Assembly: GCA_910587275.1 (NCBI GenBank)
Contig: CAJUMD010000014.1
Span: 1-43,465, forward strand
DNA length: 43,465 nucleotides
Direction of reading: 5' to 3'
Source of the DNA: an uncultured Kineothrix sp.
GTDB lineage: Bacteria; Bacillota; Clostridia; Lachnospirales; Lachnospiraceae
Shown: positions 8,628 through 16,023 of the stretch, piece by piece
Position numbering within the stretch: position 1 is the first letter of the stretch
Layout: every line of letters begins with the position of its first letter
Notes under the pieces: model-generated
The model's input: the letters and a program-made list of their open reading frames with translations, nothing else
Databases searched by the model: none
What the model was told of the DNA's origin: nothing
Position numbers and translations under genes: made by a program

Positions 8628-9307
8628 TCCCTGCACCTCCCCAAATCGGTCAATACGCCATCCGATACCTGCAACACGCGGTCGGCAGTTTGTGCGATAC
8701 TGCGGTTGTGGGTAATCATAAGGATGGTCTGCTCATATTTTTTGGATGCTTCTTTCAGCAGGGTAATGACCTCACTGCTGTTGCGCGAATCCAGGTTTCC
8801 CGTCGGCTCGTCGGCGAGAATGAGTGACGGTCTGGTAATCAGCGCGCGGCCAATCGCTACCCTTTGCTGCTGTCCGCCGGATAATTGACTTGGCAGATGG
8901 TTCCGGCGTCCATTCAAATTCAGCACGGCAAGCAATTCTTCCAAGTACTGTCTGTCCGGTTTCCGGTAATCAAGCAGCATCGGAAAAATAATATTCTGCT
9001 CAACGGTCAGCTCCGGGATAAGATTAAATGCCTGAAAGATAAAGCCGATATTCCTGCGCCGGAATATGGTGAGCTTCCGGTCATCCATGGAAAAAACATC
9101 CTTACCGTCAATCACCACTTTTCCCGAGGAAGGCGTATCCAGGGCGCCAATGATGTTTAAAAGCGTGCTTTTTCCGGAACCGGATTCTCCGACAACCGCC
9201 GTATATTCACCTTTCGGCACCGAAAAACTGACATGTTCCAATGCTTTCACGGCAGTCTCCCCGCTGCCATAGGTCTTGCAAATATGATTTACCTCTAATA
9301 AGTTCAT
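8624..9307 (-). CDS. ABC transporter ATP-binding protein (LolD/MacB-type)
   Basis: A 227-residue ATPase with Walker A GESGSGKST (about residues 40-48), the signature LSGGQQQRVAIGRAL, Walker B LILADEPTG and the switch-region ITHNR. It energises the FtsX permease encoded next. The start is the second in-frame ATG: GAGGTG lies 8 nt upstream of it, while the earlier ATG (9328) has no good ribosome site. The 131-bp gap between the kinase stop and this gene carries its own candidate promoter with regulator boxes (9377-9430), so expression of the transporter can be controlled separately from the two-component genes. Confidence 0.96.
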   Translation of the reverse strand: MNLLEVNHICKTYGSGETAVKALEHVSFSVPKGEYTAVVGESGSGKSTLLNIIGALDTPSSGKVVIDGKDVFSMDDRKLTIFRRRNIGFIFQAFNLIPELTVEQNIIFPMLLDYRKPDRQYLEELLAVLNLNGRRNHLPSQLSGGQQQRVAIGRALITRPSLILADEPTGNLDSRNSSEVITLLKEASKKYEQTILMITHNRSIAQTADRVLQVSDGVLTDLGRCRE

Positions 9308-9376
9308 CGTGCAGACACCTCTTTCCATTCTTTTTCATTCACAGGCAACTTGGTATTGTCTCCTGCTATGATTGGA

Positions 9377-9430
9377 ATAATAGCACATGAATATTACTGC
9401 AAGGCTACAATCATCCTACAATTTTGTAGG
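9377..9430 (-). promoter_or_regulatory. Activator-type promoter of the ABC genes with direct-repeat response-regulator boxes
   Basis: On the minus strand an extended -10 (TGC-TATTAT, TATTAT at 9382-9377) has no good -35. Just upstream lie two TTGTAG boxes exactly 11 bp apart (plus-strand CTACAA at 9405-9410 and 9416-9421). The outer one is also part of the palindrome CCTACAA-TT-TTGTAGG (9415-9430). Direct repeats one helical turn apart before a weak -35 are typical of OmpR-family activator sites, and the regulator is encoded in the same cluster. Confidence 0.6.
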
Positions 9431-9438
9431 AATTTGCT

Positions 9439-10485
9439 TCAAACACGCTTTGGAAAATTTACCGTAAAGGATGTTCCCTTTCCCACTTCGCTGTCAGTCT
9501 CAATGGTTCCGCTATGCGCTTCCACGATTGCTTTTGCCAAAGGCAGACCAAGTCCGAGTCCCTGCCTGTCTTTGGAAAAACGGCTGCGGTAAAACCGCTT
9601 GAAAATATGATGCAGATCTTCCGGATGAATCCCGCAGCCGTTATCCGTTACCGCGATTTGAACGACATCGGATAAGGCTTTCCATTCAATACGGACCGTA
9701 CCGCCGACCGCGGTATGGTCGAGCGCATTTTTTACCATATTGTTTATGGCTTCCTCCAGCCAGTTACGGTCACAAAAGAGCAAAATGTCCCCTGAACCGG
9801 ATAGGATAATCTTTTTCTGTTCCTGCCTGTCCCTATATATGAAATGTTGTTTCACGTCCTGCATCATATCCGCAACGTTTTCCATATTTTTTTCAAACAC
9901 AATGGAGCCGGCGTCCAGCTTTGCAATTTTCAAAAGGCTTTGTACCAATGTTTCAATACGGTCAAGTTCCTGTTCCGATAATGCGGCAAATTCTTTGATG
10001 TTTGGCAGTTCCCCTGCTTCCTCCTGCAGCAAACCATTGTAAATATTTAACGCCGCCAGCGGGGTTTTTAACTGGTGTGAAATATCGGATATGGTATTTT
10101 TCAGAATTTCCTTTTCCCCCGCTTCTTTTGCCGCATGGGCGTTTAACACAGCAGCCAGTGAATTTACGGAATGAAACAGCCGGTATAACGCACCCTCGTC
10201 ATCACATTCGATGCGGGCATTTACGTCTCCCGCAAGATAAGCGTTAATCTGTGACACGGCATCCTCCAACCTCTTATCCTGCCTGGCAAAATACAAAAAA
10301 CAGACCGTCCATACCGCAGACAATGCCAGGAAAGAAAGCAGCAGTAATCCAAGGGATAATTTCCGGCAAAGCATCCATACCGCCGCCTGCGCCAGGACAA
10401 GAAAGTTTACCCAAACCGCCGATATTGCAAAGAAAAACCGCCGGATGTCTTTGTTTACAAACAAATTCATAAGACATAATTCCAT
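9439..10485 (-). CDS. Sensor histidine kinase
   Basis: A 348-residue kinase. Two transmembrane helices near the N terminus (about residues 12-35 and 43-66) are separated by only a few residues, so there is almost no external sensor domain. Then come a HAMP-like linker, the phospho-acceptor helix with ISDISHQLKTPLAAL (His about residue 137), and the ATPase domain with N box NMVKNALDHTA, DNGCGIHPED and GLGLGLPLAKAIVEAHSG. Kinases with so short a sensor and an FtsX transporter neighbour usually sense through the transporter. The ATG at 10485 is preferred because GAGGTG precedes it by 4 nt; it starts 8 bp after the regulator stop. Confidence 0.93.
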   Translation of the reverse strand: MELCLMNLFVNKDIRRFFFAISAVWVNFLVLAQAAVWMLCRKLSLGLLLLSFLALSAVWTVCFLYFARQDKRLEDAVSQINAYLAGDVNARIECDDEGALYRLFHSVNSLAAVLNAHAAKEAGEKEILKNTISDISHQLKTPLAALNIYNGLLQEEAGELPNIKEFAALSEQELDRIETLVQSLLKIAKLDAGSIVFEKNMENVADMMQDVKQHFIYRDRQEQKKIILSGSGDILLFCDRNWLEEAINNMVKNALDHTAVGGTVRIEWKALSDVVQIAVTDNGCGIHPEDLHHIFKRFYRSRFSKDRQGLGLGLPLAKAIVEAHSGTIETDSEVGKGTSFTVNFPKRV

Positions 10486-10493
10486 AAAGCACC

Positions 10494-11183
10494 TCAATCC
10501 AAAACATTCCATTTATAGCCCATCCGCCGTACCGTTACCAACATTTGCGGCTCACCCGGATTATCCTCAATCTTCATTCTAAGACGACGCATATATACGG
10601 TAAGCGTACTGTTGTCAATATAATTGCCCTCGCTGTCCCACAGTTTATTCAATATCTGTTCCTTGGTAAGCACCCGGTTGGGATTTTGCATAAACAAACA
10701 AAGAAGTTTGTATTCTGCGGCAGTCAAATCCAATAATTCCCCCTTCTTGAATACCTGCCCCTGCAGCAGAAGTACCTTTATGCCATTGGACTGCAGCATT
10801 GTATCCGCCGCATTAAAATCCTTTGCCCGCCGGAGAAGCGCGTTGATTCTCGACATAAGAACACCTAATTTAAACGGCTTTGTGATATAATCATCGCCGC
10901 CGATATCCAGCCCCATAATGATATCTATTTCTTCGTCGGAAGCAGTCAGAAAGATAATCGGCACTTTGTCGGAAGCCCGCCTGACTTTTTTACAGAATTC
11001 AAAACCTGTACCGTCTGGCAGTGATACATCCAAAACCAGTAAATCATACTTGTCCGTTTCCCATAGCCTATCCGCTTCCCTTAATGTCCTTGCAACCTCC
11101 AACTCAAACCCGTGCTTTCCAAAAGCAAAGGAAAGTCCGTTTATCAGGCTTAAATCATCTTCAAGAAGTAGTAATTTACCCAT
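10494..11183 (-). CDS. OmpR-family response regulator
   Basis: A 229-residue regulator: receiver domain with the acidic pair LLEDD (about residues 4-9), phospho-acceptor Asp in LLVLDVSLPDG (about 51), Thr in FLTAS and Lys in ITKPF, followed by a winged-helix DNA-binding domain (LDLTAAEYKLLCLFMQNPN, STLTVYMRRLRMKIE, VTVRRMGYKW). The start at 11183 has GGGGAGG 9 nt upstream; the in-frame ATG at 11201 lies on the ribosome site itself and is rejected. First gene of the RR-HK-ABC-permease cluster. It likely activates the internal promoter at 9377-9430. Confidence 0.96.
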   Translation of the reverse strand: MGKLLLLEDDLSLINGLSFAFGKHGFELEVARTLREADRLWETDKYDLLVLDVSLPDGTGFEFCKKVRRASDKVPIIFLTASDEEIDIIMGLDIGGDDYITKPFKLGVLMSRINALLRRAKDFNAADTMLQSNGIKVLLLQGQVFKKGELLDLTAAEYKLLCLFMQNPNRVLTKEQILNKLWDSEGNYIDNSTLTVYMRRLRMKIEDNPGEPQMLVTVRRMGYKWNVLD

Positions 11184-11218
11184 GTTTCTTTTCCTCCCCA
11201 TTGGTTCTTCCGTACATT

Positions 11219-11258
11219 ATTATAGCCCGTTCTCCCGCATCACACAACCGGAACGGGC
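11219..11258 (-). promoter_or_regulatory. Promoter of the two-component/ABC cluster with inverted repeat
   Basis: TTGTGT (11247-11242), 17 bp, TATAAT (11224-11219) on the minus strand. An 8-bp inverted repeat GCCCGTTC/GAACGGGC (11225-11232 and 11251-11258) brackets the spacer and -35 exactly, abutting the -10. Its placement suggests an operator; the binding protein is unknown. Confidence 0.75.
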
Positions 11259-11300
11259 GCCGCCAATTCCTAATTTTTGATTAAGATTTCCCCCAATCCC

Positions 11301-11329
11301 TTGTGATACCCTTAAACATATGATATGGT
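11301..11329 (+). promoter_or_regulatory. Promoter of the ZorAB-like pair
   Basis: TTGTGA (11301-11306), 17 bp, TATGGT (11324-11329) with an extended -10 TGA. It lies 26 bp before the first gene's start, so the leader is very short. Confidence 0.55.
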
Positions 11330-11354
11330 GGAGAAAATACCAAGGAGGAATCAT

Positions 11355-12524
11355 ATGAAAAACAAAATATACTTTATCTTATTTTTATTTTATTTCCTGG
11401 TTCTCGGTTTCATCCTTCACTTAAACGGCGTCTTTTCCGGGGAAATTACCTCCCACGCCAACCTTTTCATTAATTTGGGATGCCTGCTCATCATCGGGAT
11501 CCTGTTTCTCATTTCCGCCGTCAGCTTCACGAAACTGGCGCGCTGCGTGGATGCCCTTTCCGATGCCACTTATTCCATTTACAAGCGGTACCAGGAAACC
11601 GGCAAAAACCTTTGGGGCGAATACCGCGACAAGAAAAACGTATTCGGGCACCCGGAACTGGACGATGCCTTTGTCCGCTACCAGAAACGCATGAGGGGTT
11701 ATACCACCAAACGCGGACTGTCCGGCACCTGTGATTTGGAAGAATACATAAACGAGGATTTGTTAGACCAAATCGGCTCCTCGCACTTTAATTCCAATAT
11801 TTCGGGAACCATGACCGGGCTTGGCATACTCGGTACCTTTGTAGGGCTTTCGTTAGGACTTGGCGCTTTTTCCGGCAACGACATTTTCACCATTTCCGAT
11901 AACGTGGGGCCTCTTTTGGACGGCATGAAAGTGGCATTCCATACTTCTGTATACGGTATCTTCTTTTCACTGGTATTTAATTTCGTATACCGGAGCATTA
12001 TGGCGTACTCTTACCGGGAATTATCGGAATTCCAATCCTGCTACCGCGAATGCGTCATGCCCTCCGTCGGTTCCAATGCCGACGAAAATTCCAAGGCAAT
12101 GCTGGTTTACCAGGCGAACATGGCAAATTCCATGAAGGCTATCCTGGACCTGTTAAAAGGTACCGCCGCGGACCAAAGCGCCGGTATGGAACGCATCCTG
12201 CGGGAATTTGTCCGCCAGCTTTCCGACACCATGGGTTCCGACTTTGAAAAGCTGGGGAAATCCTTAAACGAAGCCTGCGATGCACAGGCCATTTATTCCC
12301 GCAACTACCAAAGCATGGAAAATACCACAAGGGAGCTGCTGGAAGCAAGCCGCGGGCTGATGGAAACCTTAGACCATACCATGACGCGCCAGGAACGCTT
12401 TTCCAAGGAATTAAAGAACCAGCAGGAAATGCTTTCCCGCGCCTGCGACACCTTAAACGAAGATATCAGCAACCAGTTATATACGTTTAACCAAATGAGG
12501 GATTTATATGAAAAAGAATCGTAA
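11355..12524 (+). CDS. MotA/TolQ/ExbB-type channel protein with long tail (ZorA-like)
   Basis: A 389-residue inner-membrane protein with four hydrophobic helices: about residues 3-24, 30-55, a TolQ/MotA-type helix with GTMTGLGILGTFVGLSLGLG, and VAFHTSVYGIFFSLVFNFVY ending near 218. Helices 3 and 4 carry the conserved ion-channel signature of the family. The remaining ~170 residues form a polar, helical, probably coiled-coil cytoplasmic tail, as in ZorA of Zorya defence systems and unlike flagellar MotA, which ends soon after the channel. The start is set by AAGGAGG 6 nt before ATG. It overlaps the next gene by 17 bp. Likely forms a proton- or sodium-driven 5:2 motor with its partner. No flagellar genes are nearby. 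Confidence 0.85.
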   Translation: MKNKIYFILFLFYFLVLGFILHLNGVFSGEITSHANLFINLGCLLIIGILFLISAVSFTKLARCVDALSDATYSIYKRYQETGKNLWGEYRDKKNVFGHPELDDAFVRYQKRMRGYTTKRGLSGTCDLEEYINEDLLDQIGSSHFNSNISGTMTGLGILGTFVGLSLGLGAFSGNDIFTISDNVGPLLDGMKVAFHTSVYGIFFSLVFNFVYRSIMAYSYRELSEFQSCYRECVMPSVGSNADENSKAMLVYQANMANSMKAILDLLKGTAADQSAGMERILREFVRQLSDTMGSDFEKLGKSLNEACDAQAIYSRNYQSMENTTRELLEASRGLMETLDHTMTRQERFSKELKNQQEMLSRACDTLNEDISNQLYTFNQMRDLYEKES

Positions 12525-13392
12525 AAACAGGGAAGCCTTCCGGGAACACAGCTTTTGGCAGTCCTATTCGGACATGATGGCGGCGCTGCTTCTGATTTTC
12601 GTGCTGATGATTGCCATTACGCTTTCCATTTATAAACAGAAAACCTCGGATTTGGAGCAGACGCGCATCGAGTTAAACTCCGCCAAGGAAGATTTGGACA
12701 AATACCGGGAGGAAATCGCCCTTTCCAACCAGGAACTGGAGGATTCCTTAAACCAGTTAAAAGAAGCCTATGCTTATTCGGAAATGACCGAGGCGGAACT
12801 CGCCAACGCCTATGCGGAAATTGACAGCGCAAGGGCCGAGCTTGCCGCCACGAAAAGCGAGCTGCAGGACATCGTCGGCATCCGTACGGACATCATCGGC
12901 GCACTGCAGAGCACCTTCAGCAATTCCACGATGAAAGTGGACCCGCAGACCGGCTCCATCACGTTTTCCTCCGACGTGCTGTTCCGCTATAACAGCGCCA
13001 AGCTGACACCGGAAAGCAAGGATACCCTGCAGGAAATCATCCCCCTGTACCTGGACGTGCTGTTACAGGATACCTACCGTCCTTATATCGCGGAAATCAT
13101 CATCGAAGGGCATACCGATACGGACGGCGGCTACCAAAGCAACATGGAGCTTTCCTACAACCGCGCCAATGCGGTGGCGAACTTCTGCCAGGATTCCAAG
13201 AACGGCTTAAGCGAGGAAAAAATCGAGCAGCTCAGACAGCTCATGACCGTCAACGGCCGCTCGTACAGCAACCCCGTTTATGAGGAAAATTCACAGGAAA
13301 TCGATATGGCGGCTTCCCGGAGGGTGGAAATCAAGTTCCGTCTCAGGGAAGATGAAATGATTGAGAAAATTGCAGGCATTTTGGCACAGTAA
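12508..13392 (+). CDS. MotB/OmpA-domain motor partner (ZorB-like)
   Basis: A 294-residue protein: short basic N terminus, one transmembrane helix with the MotB-type motif FWQSYSDMMAALLLIFVLMIA, where Asp22 is the expected ion-carrying residue, then an acidic coiled coil (about 45-130) and an OmpA-like peptidoglycan-binding domain (about 150-290) with IIIEGHTDTDGG and SYNRANAVANF. This is the plan of MotB and ZorB. Its ATG and ribosome site (GAGGG) lie inside the end of the upstream gene, so expression is coupled. No zorC, zorD or zorE-like effector follows: the next gene is a convergent TatD nuclease belonging to another unit. Function could be defence, envelope energetics or motility. Confidence 0.87.
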   Translation: MKKNRKNREAFREHSFWQSYSDMMAALLLIFVLMIAITLSIYKQKTSDLEQTRIELNSAKEDLDKYREEIALSNQELEDSLNQLKEAYAYSEMTEAELANAYAEIDSARAELAATKSELQDIVGIRTDIIGALQSTFSNSTMKVDPQTGSITFSSDVLFRYNSAKLTPESKDTLQEIIPLYLDVLLQDTYRPYIAEIIIEGHTDTDGGYQSNMELSYNRANAVANFCQDSKNGLSEEKIEQLRQLMTVNGRSYSNPVYEENSQEIDMAASRRVEIKFRLREDEMIEKIAGILAQ

Positions 13393-13409
13393 CGGACCAC
13401 GCCTCCCGC

Positions 13410-14216
13410 TCATTCCTGCTTTTGGGTAAGCCGGAACATCCTTTCGGTATTTTCCCTTGCATGTTCCGTTAAGGTATCTTCGGGTACTTTCATGTATTTT
13501 GCCAAATCGCGTATGACATACCGGATATTTTGGGGGACGTTTGTCCGTTCAAGACCCGGAACGTTCCTGGGGGTTAAATAAGGGGCATCCGTCTCCACCA
13601 AAATCCGGTCCAGCGGGATGATGGATACGGCTTCGCGCAGTTCTTTTGCCCTGCGGTCGTCACAAATCCATCCGGTAATACCGATGGAGAATCCCATCGA
13701 AAGATACCGGTCCAGCGTCTTTTTGTTTCCCGTAAAACAGTGTACCACCGATTTGCGGCAGATATCCGGGTGTCTTTTAAATCTCTTAACAAAATCATCC
13801 GCTGCGCTGCGTTCATGGAGAAACAACGGCATATCCAGTTTCTCCGCAAGGACGATATGTTTTTCCAGGCACCGGATTTGGTTTTCTTTCGTCGAAAACA
13901 TCCGGTCATAGTCCAGCCCGCATTCCCCCACGGCAACCATTTTCCCGTTTCCCGTAAGAATCCGCTCCATTTGGTTAAAATCCTCCTGTCCGGCACGGTC
14001 CGCATTATGGGGATGTATCCCTGCCGTTCCGAAGGCAGGATGGGTTTTCACAAATTCATGGATTTGCCTGTTCTCTTTCCCGTCGGTCCCGGTCAGGATA
14101 CAGCAGATGCCTGTCTCCCCCGCCTCCCGGATGATTTTTTCCGGATCCGGGAACTGCCTGCAAAAAAGATTTAATCCAATATCATAATATTTTACTGATT
14201 TTACCATTTCTCCCAT
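13410..14216 (-). CDS. TatD-family metal-dependent DNase
   Basis: A 268-residue TIM-barrel hydrolase of the TatD family: N-terminal DIGLNL (the DIGxNL variant seen in E. coli TatD rather than DxHxHL), GIHPHNAD, AVGECGLDYDR (metal Glu), FLHERSAADDF (metal His), VVHCFTGNK (His) and VETDAPYLTP (catalytic Asp). Family enzymes are Mg2+-dependent 3'-5' exonucleases acting on DNA, linked to repair. The start at 14216 has AGGAAG 7 nt upstream; longer ORF starts run into a region without similarity. It follows the LysM lipoprotein gene by 37 bp on the same strand and converges on the ZorB-like gene 17 bp away, with no clear terminator between. Confidence 0.9.
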   Translation of the reverse strand: MGEMVKSVKYYDIGLNLFCRQFPDPEKIIREAGETGICCILTGTDGKENRQIHEFVKTHPAFGTAGIHPHNADRAGQEDFNQMERILTGNGKMVAVGECGLDYDRMFSTKENQIRCLEKHIVLAEKLDMPLFLHERSAADDFVKRFKRHPDICRKSVVHCFTGNKKTLDRYLSMGFSIGITGWICDDRRAKELREAVSIIPLDRILVETDAPYLTPRNVPGLERTNVPQNIRYVIRDLAKYMKVPEDTLTEHARENTERMFRLTQKQE

Positions 14217-14253
14217 ACCCCCGCTTCCTTTCCTGTCCGCTTTTAAACACGCT

Positions 14254-15546
14254 CTAATCCGCCTTTCCATATGGAGACGGAATCTCAATCCACTGCCCGG
14301 CCAAAATCCGGTCCGGATCCGCAAGCCCATTGACTTTTGCCAGCAGGGGATATTGGCCTTCGCTGCCCAAATAAATCCGGGCAATATCCGAAAGCGTATC
14401 CCCCTTTTTTACATGATAGCAATACGGATTCGCGTGAAAGGTTTCCATAAAAACCGCCAATGCATCCAGACATGCTTCGGGATGGCCGGCTCCCGTTTTG
14501 ATCTTTGCCTGTATGAGCCAGCTACCCGCATCCCCGTTTATGACAGGCACGGCTATATGGTACTGATATCCTCCGCCTTCCCCCTGAAAAACCAGATAAT
14601 CATACCATACGCTGCTTTCCCTTGAGCACTCCCATGCAATCTGCATCTCCGAAGCAAGCTGCTCCATATACCCGTAAATTGACGCTTCGTCCGTAAAAGT
14701 CCCCTCAGGCAGTACGGTAAGCATAGTCTCGCCCAAATCTTCTTCCGGCTGTTCCAAAAGTTCCCACATGAGATTGGGGTATCCCCAAATCCGGTAGTGG
14801 GCATCGTCCCATGTATTTTCCTCCCCCTGTACCAAAAATACCCTTGTTATGTCCATGGTGGCAATCGCTTGCCTGCCGCCGTCTGCCAGCTCCACAAACA
14901 ACCGATAATCAAGCTCCCACCAACTGGTCCTGTCATCCATACGGTCCGTGCGCTCTGCACGGTACAGTTCCAGCGTCAGCTTCTTATCCTCCAGTCCGAG
15001 TTCCGGAAAATCCGACAGGTATTCGGTAAACGCATCCTGCAAAAAACCGTCCGCAATCAACTGCCTTGTTTTTGCCATCCCCTCGTTAAATTCCTTGCAG
15101 TCCTCCCCGACGACATTTTTATCGTCCAGTTCCCTGAGCACTTCGCGCTCCCTTTCGCCGATATACTCCACACGGACGCCGGAGTCCATAAACCCGGTCT
15201 GTCCTCCGTCAGGTATGATAAAACAGACATCATGGTCATGGCAAATCACATGGGTGACCGTGCGTTTCCCATAAGAAACCGTCCCGTCCTCCTGCCTGAC
15301 AGGCTGCCATTCTTCCTCCGGATCCAAAATATTGATGATTTCCGAAGACGGCAGCGGCACCAACTCCCGCGGAACGGTTTCGTCAACGGCAGGCAGCATA
15401 TCGATTACCGTAATTTCAGGAAACGCTTCTTCCGTCTCCTGCCGGGCGCCGCCGTCAAACGGCTGGACGCCGTATACTTTTCGGGTACATCCGCATAACA
15501 GGAACATTACGGCTGCAATGCATAATTTCCATCGTTTTTGAAGCAT
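14254..15546 (-). CDS. Lipoprotein with C-terminal LysM domain
   Basis: A 430-residue exported lipoprotein. The signal peptide ends in the lipobox LLCGC (Cys19). The long middle part, with no recognised family, is acidic. The C-terminal LysM domain (about 377-427: YHVKKGDTLSDIARIYLG ... DPDRILAGQWIEIPSP) should bind peptidoglycan, so the protein is probably anchored at the outer membrane face and touches the wall. AAGGA lies 10 nt before ATG. It has its own promoter (15655-15683) and shares the transcript with TatD downstream. The middle domain's role is unknown. Confidence 0.85.
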   Translation of the reverse strand: MLQKRWKLCIAAVMFLLCGCTRKVYGVQPFDGGARQETEEAFPEITVIDMLPAVDETVPRELVPLPSSEIINILDPEEEWQPVRQEDGTVSYGKRTVTHVICHDHDVCFIIPDGGQTGFMDSGVRVEYIGEREREVLRELDDKNVVGEDCKEFNEGMAKTRQLIADGFLQDAFTEYLSDFPELGLEDKKLTLELYRAERTDRMDDRTSWWELDYRLFVELADGGRQAIATMDITRVFLVQGEENTWDDAHYRIWGYPNLMWELLEQPEEDLGETMLTVLPEGTFTDEASIYGYMEQLASEMQIAWECSRESSVWYDYLVFQGEGGGYQYHIAVPVINGDAGSWLIQAKIKTGAGHPEACLDALAVFMETFHANPYCYHVKKGDTLSDIARIYLGSEGQYPLLAKVNGLADPDRILAGQWIEIPSPYGKAD

Positions 15547-15654
15547 GATTTGTTTTCCTTTTCCTTCGTTATCCTTTTTATTCCCATTACCCTGCCAGCA
15601 CCGCCAAATTCCCCATATGTAAGTGCCATTTTCTATACTTATTTCTATTCTTAT

Positions 15655-15683
15655 ATTGTAATGTACGTTTTTTTATACATCAA
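15655..15683 (-). promoter_or_regulatory. Promoter of the LysM lipoprotein-tatD operon
   Basis: TTGATG (15683-15678), 17 bp, TACAAT (15660-15655) on the minus strand, in a very AT-rich stretch (15620-15800) with several TGTA/TACAT words upstream. The long leader (about 100 nt) shows no recognised structure. Confidence 0.7.
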
Positions 15684-15797
15684 TACTTTATTTACATTTT
15701 TACATAATTTATATTTCTACATATGCGACAGTCACCAAACAATAACGCAAACAAATGTTAATTCTTTCAAAAATAATGATAACAAAACAAAAGAAAC
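15684..15797. other. AT-rich intergenic DNA, no gene seen
   Basis: Between the lipoprotein promoter and the tRNA terminator the DNA is about three-quarters A+T, with repeated ATGTAAA-like words on the minus strand. No start with a ribosome site, no stable hairpin. Confidence 0.6.
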
Positions 15798-15836
15798 AAA
15801 AAATTAAGAGCGGAATTATCCGCTCTTAATTTTTTG
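15798..15836 (-). terminator. Terminator of tRNA-Leu
   Basis: Perfect 11-bp stem TTAAGAGCGGA/TCCGCTCTTAA (15804-15814 and 15819-15829) with a 4-nt loop, flanked by A and T runs on both sides, so it can work in either direction. It lies 22 bp past the tRNA 3' end. Confidence 0.9.
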
Positions 15837-15857
15837 CTGTTTCAACATTTTTAATAC

Positions 15858-15940
15858 TGCCGGCGATGGGACTTGAACCCATACGTGGTTGCCCACAACA
15901 GATTTTGAGTCTGCCTCGTCTGCCATTCCGACACGCCGGC
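15858..15940 (-). tRNA. tRNA-Leu (anticodon CAA)
   Basis: An 83-nt class II tRNA: 7-bp acceptor stem GCCGGCG/CGCCGGC, anticodon stem GCAGA/TCTGT around the loop CTCAAAA (anticodon CAA, reading UUG), a long variable arm, and T arm with GGTTCAAGTCC. The discriminator is A, as for leucine. CCA is not encoded: the sequence after the discriminator is GTA, so it must be added after processing. Confidence 0.95.
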
Positions 15941-15986
15941 ACATTTTTCAATTTATTTCCTAATTCATATTCAACAGCCGAATATT

Positions 15987-16015
15987 ATAATACCATATCC
16001 GGCTGTTTTTGACAA
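15987..16015 (-). promoter_or_regulatory. Promoter of tRNA-Leu
   Basis: TTGTCA (16015-16010), 17 bp, TATTAT (15992-15987) with an extended -10 TGG; an alternative -10 TATAAT overlaps at 15989-15984. The inverted repeat AACAGCCG/CGGCTGTT (15973-15980, 16000-16007) spans it and may also end lysA transcription. Confidence 0.7.
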
Positions 16016-16023
16016 GCCCTTTT

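Noticed and set aside
13410..14216. TatD nuclease as the missing effector of the ZorAB-like pair
   Set aside because: It is on the opposite strand and shares a transcript with the LysM lipoprotein gene; TatD is a common housekeeping nuclease. Adjacency alone is not enough.
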